From Amoebophrya sp. A120 (lineage: Eukaryota; Sar; Dinophyceae; Syndiniales; Amoebophryaceae): a stretch of 64,000 bases of DNA. The notes under the pieces are model-generated. The model had not been told where the DNA came from. It was given only the letters and a program-made list of their open reading frames with translations, and did no database searches. Positions within the stretch are counted from its first letter, which is position 1; each line of letters starts with the position of its first letter. The stretch is taken from assembly GCA_905178155.1 (NCBI GenBank), contig CAJINV010000009.1, positions 2,333,373-2,397,372 of the forward strand, given 5' to 3'. Below, one piece after another: positions 35,656 through 46,713 of this stretch. The translations under genes and the position numbers were made by a program.

Positions 35656-36201
35656 TTTTATTTTTTTTTTCTAGACCCGTCAGGTGGTCAATAAAAACAA
35701 GTCGTAGACTTTCATGGCCCGTGTTCTCTTGGTTTCGCTTGGTCAAGAATTCTTTTACAGGGTGTTATTACTCGTTCGCTCCTGATCTCAGCGGCGCGGC
35801 GTGTTCTTCTGCTTCACATTCCGCTCCAAAAATATGGCTACAGGGACAGGTAAAATGTCATATATGTATCGCGGCAGTACGATAGGAGAGCCTAAACACG
35901 CGAACTGCCCAAAGCGTAACGGAACCTTTAACTGAGTCAATGGTTTCTATCGTCTATGTGTACATCTTCATCAAGGCACACTTCGGCAAAAAAGTGCCCC
36001 TGCCTCGTGGATCGGATTGTAACATCTTCTAGACTTTGTGATATTCGCTGACGCATGTCTTCGAAGGCTGCTTTTAATAGGCATGAGCATACTGAAAAAA
36101 TCTGAAACTCAAGCTGCATGGGGGCAGGAACAGAATGAAAATGCAAATGGTGATGCAAAAAATTAAGTGCTAAGTGCGATGTAGAACGCACTCATATCCT
36201 G
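35656..36201. other. Spacer after the repeat island, nothing recognised
   Basis: Expected to include the 3' untranslated region of the kinesin gene. No further feature seen. Confidence 0.4.
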
Positions 36202-39200
36202 CTACATGAGCGAATCTCCGACCGATTGGACGGATTCGCGGCCCGACATCGCAGAGGCAAAGGACCCGTGTCTGGGAGGCAAGCTGTGCAGCTGTGAAGA
36301 GGTGAGCGGGAGCTGCTGATGCACTGGCAGCTGCGCTTGCGCTGCAACGTACTGCTGTTGCAAGTTGTACTGCACCTGCTGCTGTGATGTATGTGCTCCC
36401 ACAGTCTGCTGTGTAGTACTACCAGATAAAGCAACAGCAGGAGCTCCACCTGCAGTCACTATACCGCGTGGCGACAAGTACTTGACCCTCTGGTTTTGGT
36501 AGGGATTCATTGTCGCAGGAACTACATTATTTGTTGTCACACCTTGCTGCTCCGGCTGCTGGTGTTGGGTCGGAGGAGCTAGCGGTGCTGGTGCGTAGTT
36601 GTGCGTCGGTGTCACGAGCAATGATGGCGAGGTGATGGTCTGCGGCGTGTTCTGTTGGGAGGACCACTGGCTCCCCGGTCCGCCGTTCGCAGGCGGCACT
36701 TCGATCTGCAAATTTGCATGATTGGTGTAGTTGCCGCCAACTTTGTTTCCCGTCAGGCTTGTCGTTTTTTGTATTTGCTGCACCAAAGAACCTCTTTCTA
36801 CGGCACGCGCAGACGGCTCGCTGTCGCCGCGGTTCGTGGCTGCATTCGCAACATTCATCCCTCCACCTGCAACAGTTTGCTGCTGCTGTTGCTGTTGCAG
36901 GTGCTGTGCTACCGCAGCTGCATTCACCGCTGTGACCCGTGCTGGCATGCTGGGTGAGAAACTTGCTGTCGGTGGGAGATTCAGTTTCGGAACGACGCTT
37001 CGATACTGGGATACGGGAGAAAAATTTCGCGTCGCGAGTACCGGAGGCTGCAGGTGGTTTGCCGTCGGCGACGGAAGCTGCTGCAGCTGCGCCGAGTGCG
37101 CCCCGGGGGGCACCATCAGAACCGAGGTGCTCGCCGCCGAGTTTTGCGATCGCTGACTCGCACCGCCCGGGTAGGTGACGCGAGCCTGCTGCGTATTCGC
37201 TCCTGCATAACTGGGCACCGCTGTTGGCGGAAGCTGGGAACTTGAAGACGCCGCACCTCCGCTGCCCGTAGCTGCAGCACCCGCCGCCGGTTTGTTGTTA
37301 GCAAACATCCCTATCCTGGGGCTTTGGAACGTCGATGTGAGCGGGCTTCTGGTCGTCAGCGAACTCGGCTGCTGGCCGCGCGGACTCGCTTTCAGCGATG
37401 GTGCCTGGTTATTCCAGAGGACGCGCGGACCGCTGGCGGCGGTGCCTGCGCCCAATGCTCCGGTGTTGGAGCCGTTATGCACATATGAGGAAGAGGAGGG
37501 TTTCAGATTTTGCGCTTCACCTCCGATTTGGTTGTACGGCACGCTCGACGCCCCGTGCTGTGGAAACAAGTAAGACGTCGAGTTTGCAAAGTTCTGAAAA
37601 ATGAACTCCGAATGCGGGGACCGCGCCGCAGACATGCTGGTAGTACTGCCCAGACGCGTTTCCACCGGCGGTTCGTTCCGCTGTACGTCATGATCAGTGC
37701 GCATTTGCTGCCCCGCCGGTGTGCCAACTCCGGGGGTGGTTGTTCGGCCGGTCGCCGTCTTGGCTCCATGGTTTGCTGCAGGGAGCTGTCCCGGACGTGC
37801 AGTGGATTCCGGCGCTCCGGTTGGACTGCGCCCGGTCGGCGGAGCAGCGAGCAAAGCCGTCGCACTTCCTGCGGATCCCCGACGGGGCTGCGGTGGTGGA
37901 CCGGGGTCACCAACTTGATGACCGCTGTGCCCGGTGCTGGCGCTGGTCGTGCTTCCCTTGCTGTCTTTCATCGTGGTCCCATTTTGCTGCTGTAACTGGT
38001 GCAGCTGCTGTTGCTGCAACTGCTTCTGGGTGAACCGAGTCACCATTTCCTGTGTGGGCAGCTGGATCTTCGGACGCACAATAGACGCCGAGTTGTTCAG
38101 ACTATCCGGGTTGCTGCGGACATACGCACCCACGTTTGGTGGTGCCGGACCCCCACCGGCGGCGGCGGCCGCGATGTTGAAACCGTGAGCACCTGATGCT
38201 CCATAGGGATCTATTCCAGCTCCCCCTTGCTGCGCGGCCATCACTGCTCCCGCTGCGGCGGCAAGCATCTGGCTGTTTCGCGTGTGTTTGTTCGGGGAGC
38301 GGGTGCGCCAGAAATCCTCCTCAAGGGAAGTTTTCAACCGGGTGCACAAGGCGCGAACCCCGACGAAGTTGTTTTTTTCCTTTTCGGACAGAAACGACTC
38401 CAGACAGAGCATTAACTGTTGCCGCAACGCAATCTCGTGCTCGGAAAACTCCAGGTGCGCTGGTAACTGACTGGTCTGCTCGTTTTCCGTGGCTGAGAAG
38501 TTGATTTGATCTTCAGCCGGTTCGGATTCGTGATATGTTTTAGATTCTTCTCCTTGGGCCGCAAGATCTTCCCGCTCCACCGGTGTTGCTGGCTTTAGGG
38601 TGGACGGCGTGGCGCCACTGCGATCATTTTCTGCAGGAGCACCTGGTGTAATTTTTCGAAAATCAATCATGCGCGTATCTACAATAGGAAGAAAGACAAA
38701 GAGAAACATTGAAGCAAAATCAGAAGTTCACAACTTCTTGCTGCAAGAACCAAAGTGAATACAAAAAAATCAAATTCTGCCGCCGTCTTTGTGTAGAGTC
38801 GAAGAAAGCAAGGAAATAGAAATCAGCGGGCATCAGCAACTGAGTACCCGCATCCTCTCTCTGCGAGCGCTTTCTTCTTGGCACTTCTCCTCGGACGAAA
38901 TACCAGGGATCACCGCCGCAGGCGTCAAAGGCTTCCTCTATCGTGAAGCCAGCCTCAACGGACTTCGCGATAGCATGCATTTTCGTGACGCGCTTGATCA
39001 ACTGATCGAGCGTCAGAAATGCAATCGCCCCATATTTCATCTCGCTAGCCTGCAGGTCCGCCTCGCTCCGCCGCCGCTTCCTTCGGTAAACTCCGATGGA
39101 CACCTCGAACATGCGGCCAAATTTCTGCTTTGTCGCAACATCCACCAGGTTCGCTGGGTGGTGGTCATTTGGGTCCATCTTCCGACTCTGGTTGCCTCCT

Positions 39201-42200
39201 GCTGCGCTTGCCGTACCAGTGGCCATTGCAGATTCGTGCTGGGCCATGTCCCGGTCGAAGTTGAAGGTCACAGTCCCGGGTTTGCTACCCTGCTGCGTCA
39301 TCCCTGTATGTAAGGTATTGCATGTTGCCGCCGCTTGCTCGTGAGAGGCCGCCCGACTAGACGTCGCGGACGCCGAGCACGATGTAGACGAGGTGCCGCC
39401 CGAGTTGTACTGTTCTTGGTGCAACGACCCGGCCGCATTTTGGTTTTCCTGTTCGCACGCAAAGTAGTCAATGCATACGCGCGTCTCGAAACACAGATAC
39501 GTGTCGCGGCGTTGTCGGTCCGTATCGTTGTAGTGCGCATCGGTAATGCGATTTGCTTCCTGTACATACTGCTCGACGTGCCGTAAGTGGGTCCCGACGA
39601 CTTCTTTGAACCTCTCTGAAAAAAGCACTTCCGCGCCAGGCGGATGGTGAGGCACGTATGGCTGCGCTGCGGTTGCGGCTGTTGTACCTCCGACGCCGGT
39701 TGCCGTCGATGCACTGTTGCGCGAACTACTGGGGCTCCTCCGCGGGTGGAACGAAGCGGGGGCTCCTTTATTGGGATGCTGTTGAACTTGTTGACCCCCG
39801 ACGGCACCTGCGCTGCCCGTATTGTGCATGCCATGGTGTGGCTCATGTTGAGGTCCGCAGTGCTCGCTTGCGGTAGGGCTGCGAACGGTGGAGTTGTTGC
39901 TTCCGCGGCCGCCACCGCGGTGACGGGAGCTCGAGCGTTTCCGTGCGTGCAAACCGCCCGCGCCTCCGGAGAGCCGGGGGCTCCCGTGCGGAGACACGCG
40001 TGCGTTTCGGATTTTCTCTAAGGTGAACTTGTAGAAGCTCACGAGGTCTTCTTTCTTTTCCATATCCATTATCAGCTGCTCGCCTTTGGTCTCCGCCGCG
40101 TTCAATCGATGCGTCAGGTCGGAAACCTATGTATAGTGTTTGCAGATCCAAATCAAAAGAACTATACCTATAGCTGCACTCAGCTGCTGCCCCTCAAGGA
40201 ACATTCAGTGAAGAGGTAGAGCAGGCATGTTTGTTCCCTTGCCGATTCCAGCAACGGAATTTCTAGGTCGTGCTCTGGACCCCAAAACTGCAAGATAACT
40301 GGACAAATGCGGCTTTGTCGTAACCTTCTGAAAAAGTATACAGGGGCGAAATATGCGCAGTCGGAAAGGCTTCCGAAAACGCAAAAAACCGCCGACATAA
40401 GTGGTTTAAATACCTCCTCCTTCAGGTACTGCACGAGATCGAACTGGGTTTGGTTCGCATTGATTTGCGGCTTCGTCGTAACTTTCCGCACGTCGCTGCA
40501 AAACCGAAGAGTCGCCAAAGTGTCGTCCATCAGCGAATTTTCGTGAGAAATCGTCCCCATCAGTACCGTCTTTGAGTTCCCGGTTAGCGCATCTGTGCAA
40601 AGGGTTCACGTGGAAGCAAAAGGTCGTTTCAACTTCGTGATAAACAACGTAAGGAACTATCAGTGTCGATTCCAAAAAGAAATTTTGCTTTAATGTTAAC
40701 AAGAATGAGGATCTACCCATCAACATGATCTGAGTACTATATGTTCAAAAGTTAGTACCTGCTAGCAGCATGGTAAGTCGAGAGTTTCGAAACTCAACCA
40801 ACTGCGTTTTTTTCGGAACGCCTTCAATTTGCAAAACCTGGTCGCGCGGAGTGATGCTTGAATAGCTTCCGCGCTCGGAGCCTGGGTTGCTGTCTTTCGC
40901 CGAATCCAAAGCGGACTGCACGACTCTGGAGTTGCGCTTGCTCGCCTTCGTGTCCTCCTCCAGCAGCCGCGAAATGCAGAGACTCAGATGGAAAAGTGAT
41001 TTGTTGATGAATTGGGTCTCGCTCCTGCGCAGTTCGTTCTGGTGTTCCGCGATGATTTTCTTTTCTTGCTCCCTGCCAGCCAAATCGACCAGCGTCAAGC
41101 GGTTGCCGCTCGTCGTTCGCAAGATGCCCCGTTCGTTGGCCGTCGTCCCCTCGGGGGGCGGCACGTCCTTGGGCACTAAGCGCAGCTCAATGATAGCGTG
41201 CGACCGAGAGCTCTGTCGGTTCATGCGCGTGGCCGCCGAGCTGCGGCGTCGGTTCCCGACTTGAATGCACTTGAGCGCTTGCGCCACATTCTGAATGACG
41301 CACTCGGAAATGTTGACCACGTAAACCCCAAAACGGGGGTCGTACTTCAGTTTCGGCTCCGGTACGCCGGCATTCTTCGCCACAGGCCGCACCGGCGACG
41401 AGCTGAAGGGCGCCGGTTGCGGGTGCTGCTGCACGGGCGAGTGATGCTGCAGGTTTTGTACGAGGTTTGCCGGCACGTCGAGGTGGTTGGGGAAAGTATT
41501 TCCTGGTGGTTTCCCTCCATGCGGTCCAGTGGAGCCCGTGTCGTCAAACAAGTTCTCCGGATCAAACTCGTTCTGCTCTTCCGACTTGGGTGCCTTTCGT
41601 AGAAACACCTGCTGCCCCGCTGCAGTTAGCACGTTGTCGTAGACGGCGTGATTCGCAGCTTCCATCTGCGATGGGCTGCAGGACTGGTGCTGCTCCCCGT
41701 AGTGGAGATTGTTTCCCGGTACGCCGCACCCGAATACCAAATCTCGTATCTTCTCTAGATACACTTCGTAGTAGGCAAGCGTGAAATCAAACTTGTCGCT
41801 GTGCTGCTCCACCAACTTGCGAAGCATCCGGGGCACGATCCCCGCCGCTTCGCCCGTGATTTGCGGCGTGAGCAGCTGCGGGCTCTGGGCCGTCACCGGC
41901 GAGGGGAGCTGTCCTGTCCGCGGCGAGGGGAGGAACGAGGACGTGGTTGATTTCGAATTTCTGTTGCTGTTCGACGACACCGTTCGCCCGGCTTGCGGGC
42001 CACCTGCTGGGTAGCTCCGTGGTGGATCACCAGTCGTGACAGCACCATTCACATTCTCCCCCTCAGCGTGGAGACTTGTGGTTTTGTAGTCTCCCAGCAT
42101 GGTGTAGGTCTTGCCCGTGCCCGTGTGGCCGTAGGCGAACACGCACACATTGTAGCCCTCGACTGCGTTATCTACCAAGTCGCCGCAAAATTGCTGGTAC

Positions 42201-42718
42201 ACGACACTCTGCCCACAGCGCCCAGGTACGCGACTGTCGAAAACTTGGTCGACCGCAAAAGTCTTCTCGTCTCGCCGGCCTCGGCTGCTCGAAGACCCGC
42301 CTGCCGTGCCGGTCGTGCTACTCCTCGACGGGTGGGGATGAACCCCTATCGCGTAGTGGTCGCGGGGGGAAGCCGCGCTAGAAGCTGACTGGTGATGGTG
42401 CAAACTGTTCCCCGGTGGAACGTTGATCGCGATAGTCTTGCCGTCGGGCTTCACGACGACGCTGTCGGGGTTACCGGACTCCCCGTCGAGCAACGGGCGA
42501 ATTCGAACAGCTACCCGAATCCTGGACCCTTTGATGTTGTCCTTCTCGGACGACTGCGGTTGGTCGGTCTGCTGTTGATGTTGCGGCTGAGCAGTTCCTT
42601 GCTGCGCCACCATGGTTCCTCGGTTGGATGGCGGCAAGGAACTCCGAGCGCTGGTTGCGGCAGTACTCGACTGCGCCCCCGCACCGCTGCCGGTTGCGCC
42701 TCCTGATGCTCCCGCCAT
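36202..42718 (-). CDS. Kinesin motor protein with long Gln-rich tail
   Basis: Predicted 1964-residue protein from exons 42718-40759, 40592-40414, 40126-38848 and 38678-36202; phases match and the sum is a whole number of codons. Starts at ATG 42718. The N-terminal motor opens at about residue 67 (IRVAVRIRPLL) and carries the P-loop GHTGTGKT at 197-204, switch I NRQSSRSHA and switch II LVDLAGRE, then LTMLLADALTGNSKTVLMGT and DTLATLRFCSDVRKV across the first splice site. It should hydrolyse ATP and walk on microtubules. The motor holds several Ser/Gly/Pro-rich insertions (near 105-150, 215-285 and 390-450). A short coiled segment follows (VSDLTHRLNAAETKGEQLI), then about 1200 residues of Gln/Ala/Ser-rich disorder without a cargo domain I recognise. 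The N-terminal motor, absence of an FHA domain and the tail leave the subfamily open. Introns are GT-AG. Confidence 0.9.
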
Positions 42719-43698
42719 TGTCTAAATCTGATACTTTTCAATTGTCTTTGCGATGGAACTTGGCGACGCATTCGTCGCTGCAACACTATTAGGGCGGACT
42801 GTTGTCCTCGTGGGTAATGTTCGTCCAAGCGCTCTCACCGAGCCACGCTTGGCGTCATGCATTTGCATACGCGCTTCCGCTTCACTCGATAAAGTAAAGT
42901 ACACCCTCTCAGTAATTAAATTTTCGCTCCAGCAACTTTCATCATCTTCACTTTTGATGAAATTTCGGATGAAAGTATAGGTAGCAACAGCGTCATGTTG
43001 GCATTTTTTCCTCCCTACTTGTACTTGCCCACTACTACGGTGTACACACTTTGTCGTGCCAGCTGGAAGGCCAACGTGCAAAACAACATCAAGTAGAATG
43101 CTACATGCACTTCAAGAATCTGGGGAGGTTGCACAGGCTTTAGAACTCCGCAACGCACACCGGTGTGCTCGTGCGTTCAGCTTCAGGCAGAAAGTGTCTC
43201 CTGATTTACAAACGCCAATGATTGCGAGTGTCCTGTCCTCGTATATAGTACATCTTCATCTTCGCCGTCATCTATGGGTCGATGTCTTCCACGACATGAT
43301 GCACTTATCAAAGTGAAAAATCCCCCCTCCCCACATCGAAAAGGTATGTTTCTGAAAATTTGTGTTGCTGATTTGAGGTCACAAATCACGTCTGTCTTGC
43401 AAGAAGACAGGCGCAGAGGCTTCCGCACCATTATGGACGCGATTTGGCATGCTGTTGCGCCTAGGGGGCACCCGTTTGCAATGCTAAGCAACTAGACCTA
43501 TACGCCCCTACCTAGGCCGAGGATCTGGCTGCGATGCCTTACTGCAAGACAAATCCGATTTGTGTACCCAAATCCTGCATCACAGATTTCCATTTCGATA
43601 TGGGGAAGGGGGATTTTTCCTTTTGATAGCACTTGCACTACACTTTCCGGCTCTCCAGGCAACGCCTTTACGTATTTTGTCAAACTGCCTCTCTAGCT
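42719..43698. other. Spacer between kinesin and cox1 fragment, holding introner C3
   Basis: No protein gene is supported. Introner C3 occupies 43306-43628. The 70 bases between it and the cox1 stop codon should be 3' untranslated region of the cox1 fragment gene, so C3 probably lies in an untranslated exon or just beyond it. Confidence 0.5.
43306..43628. mobile_element. Introner element C3 (323 bp), outside coding sequence
   Basis: Perfect duplications GCACT at 43301-43305 and 43629-43633. Left end TATCAAAGTGAAAAATCCCC, CCTCCCCACATCG; right end CGATATGGGGAAGGGGGATT, TTTCCTTTTGATA. Very close to C2 over its length. It lies 70 bases downstream of the cox1-fragment stop codon, the only introner here not inside a reading frame. 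Confidence 0.92.
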
Positions 43699-44253
43699 CT
43701 AATACCGTTTGAGATACCAGACCCCGAGCACCGCGATTAATGAACCCTGCGTACACATAATGTTCCAACCTTGACAGGCGTCCGCAGATTCGTTGTAACG
43801 ACGCGGCATGGTGTTGAAACCCAGAAAGTGCATCGGCAAAAACGTCATGTTGGCTCCTACACCGAAAACGACGACCTGAGGTTAGTTTTAGTTTTTTTGG
43901 CTCGCGTTCGTGTCTCTTCTGCTTCCGTGATCCGCGCAAACACTCACTAGAACAAATTGTATCTCAAATTTCCATCATGTTTTTACCCAGTAGATGTAGA
44001 TTTTGGAGGAGAGCAGGTTGTACATCGGTTGCGAGAAGTATGCATGTTGCTGATAGCCACCCTGGTTCGCGCCGGGAGCTTCATAGTTGGTGAAGAGAAA
44101 CCGTCTAGGCCCGGAAGAGCGCAAGATTGCTCCTCGGGTTGCGGCGGAGGTAGCCGTTGCAGTGCTTTTGCCTCTAAAATTCTGGAAGAAGCTCGCCCCG
44201 AGCAGCCCCTTGGGAGCAGTTTTCTCCGCCAGCCGGCGGGCAAACTGCAGCAT
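43699..44253 (-). CDS. cox1 (C-terminal part): Nuclear-encoded C-terminal fragment of cytochrome c oxidase subunit I
   Basis: Predicted 147-residue protein from exons 44253-43987 and 43875-43699, joined by a GT-AG intron at phase 0. The second exon contains GANMTFLPMHFLGFNTMPRR followed by Y, the strongly conserved loop at the end of COX1 helix XI (family form GxNLTFFPxHFLGLxGMPRRY), then a last span (SLIAVLGVWYLKRY) matching helix XII. The end of exon one (QPMYNLLSSKIYIYW) fits the loop before helix XI. The first 60 or so residues are not COX1: they are rich in Arg, Ser and Ala with almost no acids after the start (MLQFARRLAEKTAPKGLLG), as in a mitochondrial presequence. The haem and copper ligands lie in helices II, VI and X, so they must come from a separate N-terminal piece. 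Splitting and relocation to the nucleus is what I recall for Amoebophrya. Full COX1 is about 500 residues. Confidence 0.87.
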
Positions 44254-44910
44254 TTGTAGTTCCTCTCTTTCGTTTCGAAAAGTCTACAGTTGTCTCATAC
44301 GAAGAAGTAGCGGGCCAACAAGGACCCGGATTTTGATTTAAGTCCCCAAACAACTGGAGGCGTGGGAGAATCATGAAGCATTGATGTTGTACGAAGAAGG
44401 TGGTTGTAGGAATGTGTACTAGTGTGCAACGGAGCACTACCACATCAAGGGCAGTCCGTGTCCACGGCTGTACAAACAGCTTGATGATAACGCGTCACTC
44501 AGTACAACCTAGGCACCGCACGGTAAGAGCAAGAGGGAAAACGGAAAATTATAAAATAATAATGAGCGGCAGCATCACTCTATCTCTCATCGTCAATTCT
44601 GCTCGCTATTCCTGCGGGTTTCAGGCTGATGCAAGTTTTCTAGCATCTCTCGACTTGTGCTTGTCCGAAGCCGAACTCGTGAGGCTGAGATCGGAAAATA
44701 CACACCGTGCTAGTTTCATGGTAATGTATGTGCAACACACGACTTCGAGGATACGCACACGCAGCACGACACTGCTAACGCTAACCTAACCATCTTGCAC
44801 TGATTTCGCTTCTGTCGTTGTTGTTGTACTTATCTATGCTTTTGATTACACTTTTTTTGTGTCGCTCGTGTTGGCAGCTCACACCCGCCATCCCCGATCA
44901 CCAGTATCCG
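44254..44910. other. Spacer upstream of the cox1 fragment
   Basis: Between the cox1 fragment and the dehydratase gene. A plus-strand open frame at 44400-44789 has no support. Nothing else recognised. Confidence 0.4.
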
Positions 44911-45279
44911 TCATTTATTTTCTCCAGCGTCAGTCGCGCATTGGTCGATGAACTCTGCGAGGGCAAAGTCTTTTTCTGATATGCCACCGCAGTCGTGGGT
45001 TGAGAGTTCAATATGCACCTGATTGTAGACGTTAAACCACTCCGGGTGATGCTGCACCTTCTCCGCCCGCAGCGCTACCTTCGACATAAAGCTCCACGCG
45101 GTTTCGAAGTCGGTGAACTGCAGCTCTCTTCGTAGACGGTCGGGTCGTTTGGTCGTGGCCTCGTCGAGAAATCGCCAATCTTTGTGGAGCAGAGATGACC
45201 CACTTAGCGCTGTCGTCACATCCTCTTTGGATATTCGAGCGGGGGGTGCCATGCGCCGAAGGGACCGGCGGAAAAACAT
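44911..45279 (-). CDS. PCBD-like: Pterin-4a-carbinolamine dehydratase
   Basis: Single-exon gene, 122 residues from ATG 45279 (a GTG lies two codons upstream). The family signature is complete: [20 protein letters not shown], then [20 protein letters not shown], containing the catalytic His-His-Pro and the later Thr-His. The enzyme dehydrates 4a-hydroxy-tetrahydrobiopterin, so that the cofactor of aromatic amino acid hydroxylases can be recycled; in several organisms it is also a nuclear cofactor or a mitochondrial pterin enzyme. Family length is about 100-115, so the extra part is the Arg-rich start ([10 protein letters not shown]), which could be a short mitochondrial presequence. It sits between the cox1 fragment and a Gly-rich gene, all reading leftwards, without sign of shared transcription. 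Confidence 0.92.
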   Translation of the reverse strand: MFFRRSLRRMAPPARISKEDVTTALSGSSLLHKDWRFLDEATTKRPDRLRRELQFTDFETAWSFMSKVALRAEKVQHHPEWFNVYNQVHIELSTHDCGGISEKDFALAEFIDQCATDAGENK

Positions 45280-45909
45280 CTTCACTGTAGTACTGGACTA
45301 CTTGTTTGATGGTTTTGATTTTTGCTATAGGCGTCGCTCTACTTTGATATGCCACCGTGCTTTTTTGGTCCACCTCCACGACAGGCTGGCTCTCAGAAAA
45401 CAAGCAGCGCAAAGATGTTTACTTTAGGTGGCGACTGGCGTTGCCTCTTACTCAATCCCTCGATAGACAGACGCGGGCTCACATCTTTTCGCGAACTGGC
45501 ACCGTTTGGAAAAGCGACGAAACTCGGGTACTTACTAGTAACCGCGGTTCGCGTTGGTAAACGTGCCATACCGGTGCAAGAACAAGCAAAGATGAAAGTC
45601 ATCTCACATAAGCACTAAGAGGCTCGCGAGACCACTTTTTGATCTTGATAGTTTTATTTCAGCGAATAAATGATCTGCAAAAATACGTCGAAACAGAATT
45701 CTGTCCTTCTTGCTGAGTTTCTATCGGGCCCGTGTGCTGAATAATGAAGGTTCATTTCAAACAAAAAGCTCAGAAAACGCATTTCCCTCTGTATCATCTT
45801 CTTTGACTGTCTTTATTACAAGGGGAAGAGTCGTGAGGTGTTAGTTTGTTCTTGGAAAATCCAAATTCTTCCGATCATTGTAAGTAGTTGCAGTTCTGCA
45901 AAAACGCTG
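45280..45909. other. Spacer, nothing recognised
   Basis: Between the dehydratase gene and the Gly/Ala-rich gene. Open frames at 45412-45032 and on the plus strand are shadows of the dehydratase or chance. Confidence 0.4.
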
Positions 45910-46713
45910 TCAGAGAAACGGACTTTGTGTGTTAGTCTGTGTTTTGCGGTCGTTCCGTACTTCGTCCTTGCGCGGTTCAAAGCTTCCTGCGCCTCCCTGT
46001 GTGATGAACTTCGCTGCGCACGCGGTTGCTGCAATTGTGAACTCGTTCATCCCGGCTGCTTGCGGTCCACCGCTCGCGCCTGCCGTTGCAGCTCCGCTAC
46101 CGCCACCAAAAAAGCTGCCGAATATTCCACCTCCACCAGCTCCACCTGCTGGCGCTCCACCGCCCGCTGGAGCAGCACCCGTTTCTTTTCCTGCGTTGCC
46201 AACGTGCACCCCGCCACCGAAGTTTAGAAGTTTCAGCAACCAATTACCTGGTAGGTAATGCAGCGAATGCAAAAGAGAGCAAAGAATAACCAGTGGTATA
46301 TCAGATTCAAAGCAGAACGTGCCCGTTTCTCGAACTGATAGATACTTAAACCTAACCTTGTTTCGGTGTAGGTGTTCAAACAAAGAAATAAAACATAGAC
46401 TTTTGATACTATCCATCGTGTCTTTAATCATCTTTGCAGCTGCTTCTGCCCGGCGCGCGGCTTCACAGCAGGCCGGTGGCTGCACAGCGCAACCCCCTGC
46501 GCCACCTCCATCCAAAGCCGCCTGGGAACCGACGCCTGGACACGCAGCTTTGGGAAGGGTAGCACCACGTCGGTAGCTGCACTGGGCGAAGGAAGTAGTG
46601 GGGAAACACGGCGTCTTTTGCGCGTGGAGCTTGAAAATCGACGGGCTGGTGCTGCTGGAGGAAAGCTCGTTCGTGAGCACGAAGTCAGGGTGCAGATGGA
46701 TAGAAAATCCCAT
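45910..46713 (-). CDS. Gly/Ala-rich protein of unknown function
   Basis: Predicted 213 residues from exons 46713-46410 and 46247-45910 joined at phase 1 through a GTATC donor and CAG acceptor. The start at ATG 46713 is the first in frame. Residues 60-100 are Cys/Ala-rich (GGAGGCAVQPPACCEAARRA), then a short amphipathic piece at the splice (NWLLKLLNFGGGV), a Gly-rich stretch (APAGGAGGGGIFGSFFGGGS) and a final Ala-rich segment (FTIAATACAAKFITQGGAGS). No domain is recognised. A second open frame overlaps the first exon in another phase (47024-46428), so the N-terminus is uncertain. Confidence 0.5.
   Translation of the reverse strand: MGFSIHLHPDFVLTNELSSSSTSPSIFKLHAQKTPCFPTTSFAQCSYRRGATLPKAACPGVGSQAALDGGGAGGCAVQPPACCEAARRAEAAAKMIKDTMDSIKSLCFISLFEHLHRNKVRFKYLSVRETGTFCFESDIPLVILCSLLHSLHYLPGNWLLKLLNFGGGVHVGNAGKETGAAPAGGGAPAGGAGGGGIFGSFFGGGSGAATAGASGGPQAAGMNEFTIAATACAAKFITQGGAGSFEPRKDEVRNDRKTQTNTQSPFL

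Noticed and set aside
43183-43939. A minus-strand frame running through introner C3 into both flanks
   Set aside because: The cox1 frame over 43699-43875 is strongly conserved and overlaps it in another phase; the alternative frame starts only at TTG and has no recognisable domain.
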